Shown: piece after piece, positions 15,318 through 15,761 of the stretch | Numbering within the stretch: the first letter of the stretch is position 1 | Layout of the letters: each line of letters begins with the position of its first letter | Assembly (NCBI GenBank): GCA_964534745.1 | Contig: CAZHQW010000065.1 | Span: 1 to 15,761 of the forward strand | Origin: G020354785 sp964534745 | GTDB taxonomy: Bacteria; Bacteroidota; Bacteroidia; Bacteroidales; UBA10428 | Length of the DNA stretch: 15,761 bases | Reading direction: 5' to 3' | The notes under the pieces: model-generated | Told to the model about the DNA's origin: nothing | What the model saw: the letters and a program-made list of their open reading frames with translations, nothing else | The model's database searches: none | Translations under genes and position numbers: made by a program

Positions 15318-15531
15318 TTTATATAACATAAATATTTGCATTAAGTTTATGGCCTGTCAAAAAAAAATTACACGATTCATCCAATAATCTCCATGAACTA
15401 ATTTATACTTTACACTAGAAATAATGATTTCCATAATATATTTCTTATTTTTATCCCGCTTTTAAAGGATAGATTATTAACCAGTTATATTGCTATCTTT
15501 ACTTAAGAAATAAGTTGAAGCCAATACCAGC

Positions 15532-15761
15532 ATGTATAATTTCATTTTAAAAGTGTTAAAAATAAGGGCCAAGGAGGTTTTTACGCTTGGTATAACCTGC
15601 CTTCAGGCTATATTTATAGGCGTCTATCTGGCTTCGTTTGATATCGGCTCTCATACTATATTCCTGGATACATTTCAAACCGACCAGATACCTCTGGCAT
15701 TTGTAATATCCGGGATATTTGGAGTACTATTGATGTCAATATACACTTTCTTTTCAAGCAG
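15532..15761 (+). CDS. Membrane transporter-like protein, N-terminal fragment
   Basis: An ATG at 15532 opens a frame running off the window edge (76 codons seen). It begins with an amphipathic basic stretch (FILKVLKIRAKE), then a first transmembrane helix (about 17-37, TLGITCLQAIFIGVYLASF), a short loop with LDTFQTDQIP, and a second helix (about 55-72, AFVISGIFGVLLMSIYTF). The layout (IRxxE..., FLDxF...xQIPLAFxxSG) resembles the start of the MFS / nucleotide-transporter-like membrane proteins of Bacteroidota, some of which carry later cytoplasmic domains. Only the first two helices are available, so neither family nor substrate is certain. The upstream 214-bp gap is AT-rich, with only a near-match -7 box (TATCTTTA, 15494-15501). 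Confidence 0.65.
   Translation, partial: MYNFILKVLKIRAKEVFTLGITCLQAIFIGVYLASFDIGSHTIFLDTFQTDQIPLAFVISGIFGVLLMSIYTFFSS

Noticed and set aside
15318..15531. Terminator or small RNA after aroC.
   Set aside because: The 214-bp gap is AT-rich with only short AT-only inverted repeats and an A-run; no convincing stem with a T-tract on the plus strand was seen.

Overview
The window looks like chromosomal DNA of a Bacteroidota bacterium, probably Bacteroidales or a relative, of moderate to low G+C. The pointers are a GldA-type ABC ATPase, the long IspG form with a central insertion, the DapL route to diaminopimelate, the near absence of Shine-Dalgarno sequences, and perfect copies of the Bacteroidota -7 promoter box (TAnnTTTG) 23 to 37 nt upstream of five genes. 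No tRNA, rRNA, CRISPR array, prophage or intact insertion sequence was seen.

Layout. Bases 1-1378 carry two minus-strand genes: an exported TPR protein cut by the window edge and a Nudix protein with an NrtR-like C-terminal domain. Bases 1521-4363 carry plus-strand gldA-like, metK and a small exported protein of unknown function. An intrinsic terminator for the last lies inside the 3' end of convergent ispG (4381-6267, minus). Divergent from ispG is an unusual fusion of an RfaE-type nucleotidylyltransferase and a short GHMP-kinase-like domain (6348-7433, plus). It meets a minus-strand operon dapL - glycosyltransferase - tsaC (10395 down to 7483) across a REP-like palindrome. Divergent from dapL runs lysA - dapF-like - aroA - aroC-like (10455-15317, plus). 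The window ends in the start of a membrane transporter-like gene.

How the genes fit. dapL, a dapF homologue and lysA on either side of a 59-bp divergent promoter region would make LL-DAP, meso-DAP (cell wall) and lysine. aroA and an aroC homologue would give the last two shikimate steps. MetK, IspG and TsaC are housekeeping (SAM, isoprenoids, tRNA t6A).

The most interesting signal is in the plus-strand amino-acid block. The DapF homologue has serine at both catalytic cysteine positions. The AroC homologue has lost the GESHG histidine and carries about 70 extra residues. Either these are diverged but working enzymes, or the block makes something other than lysine and chorismate. Other points of interest are the nucleotidylyltransferase/GHMP fusion, the REP-like palindrome whose outer ends hold both neighbours' stop codons, a near-copy of one palindrome arm supplying the ispG start codon, and an in-frame 18-bp tandem duplication inside ispG.
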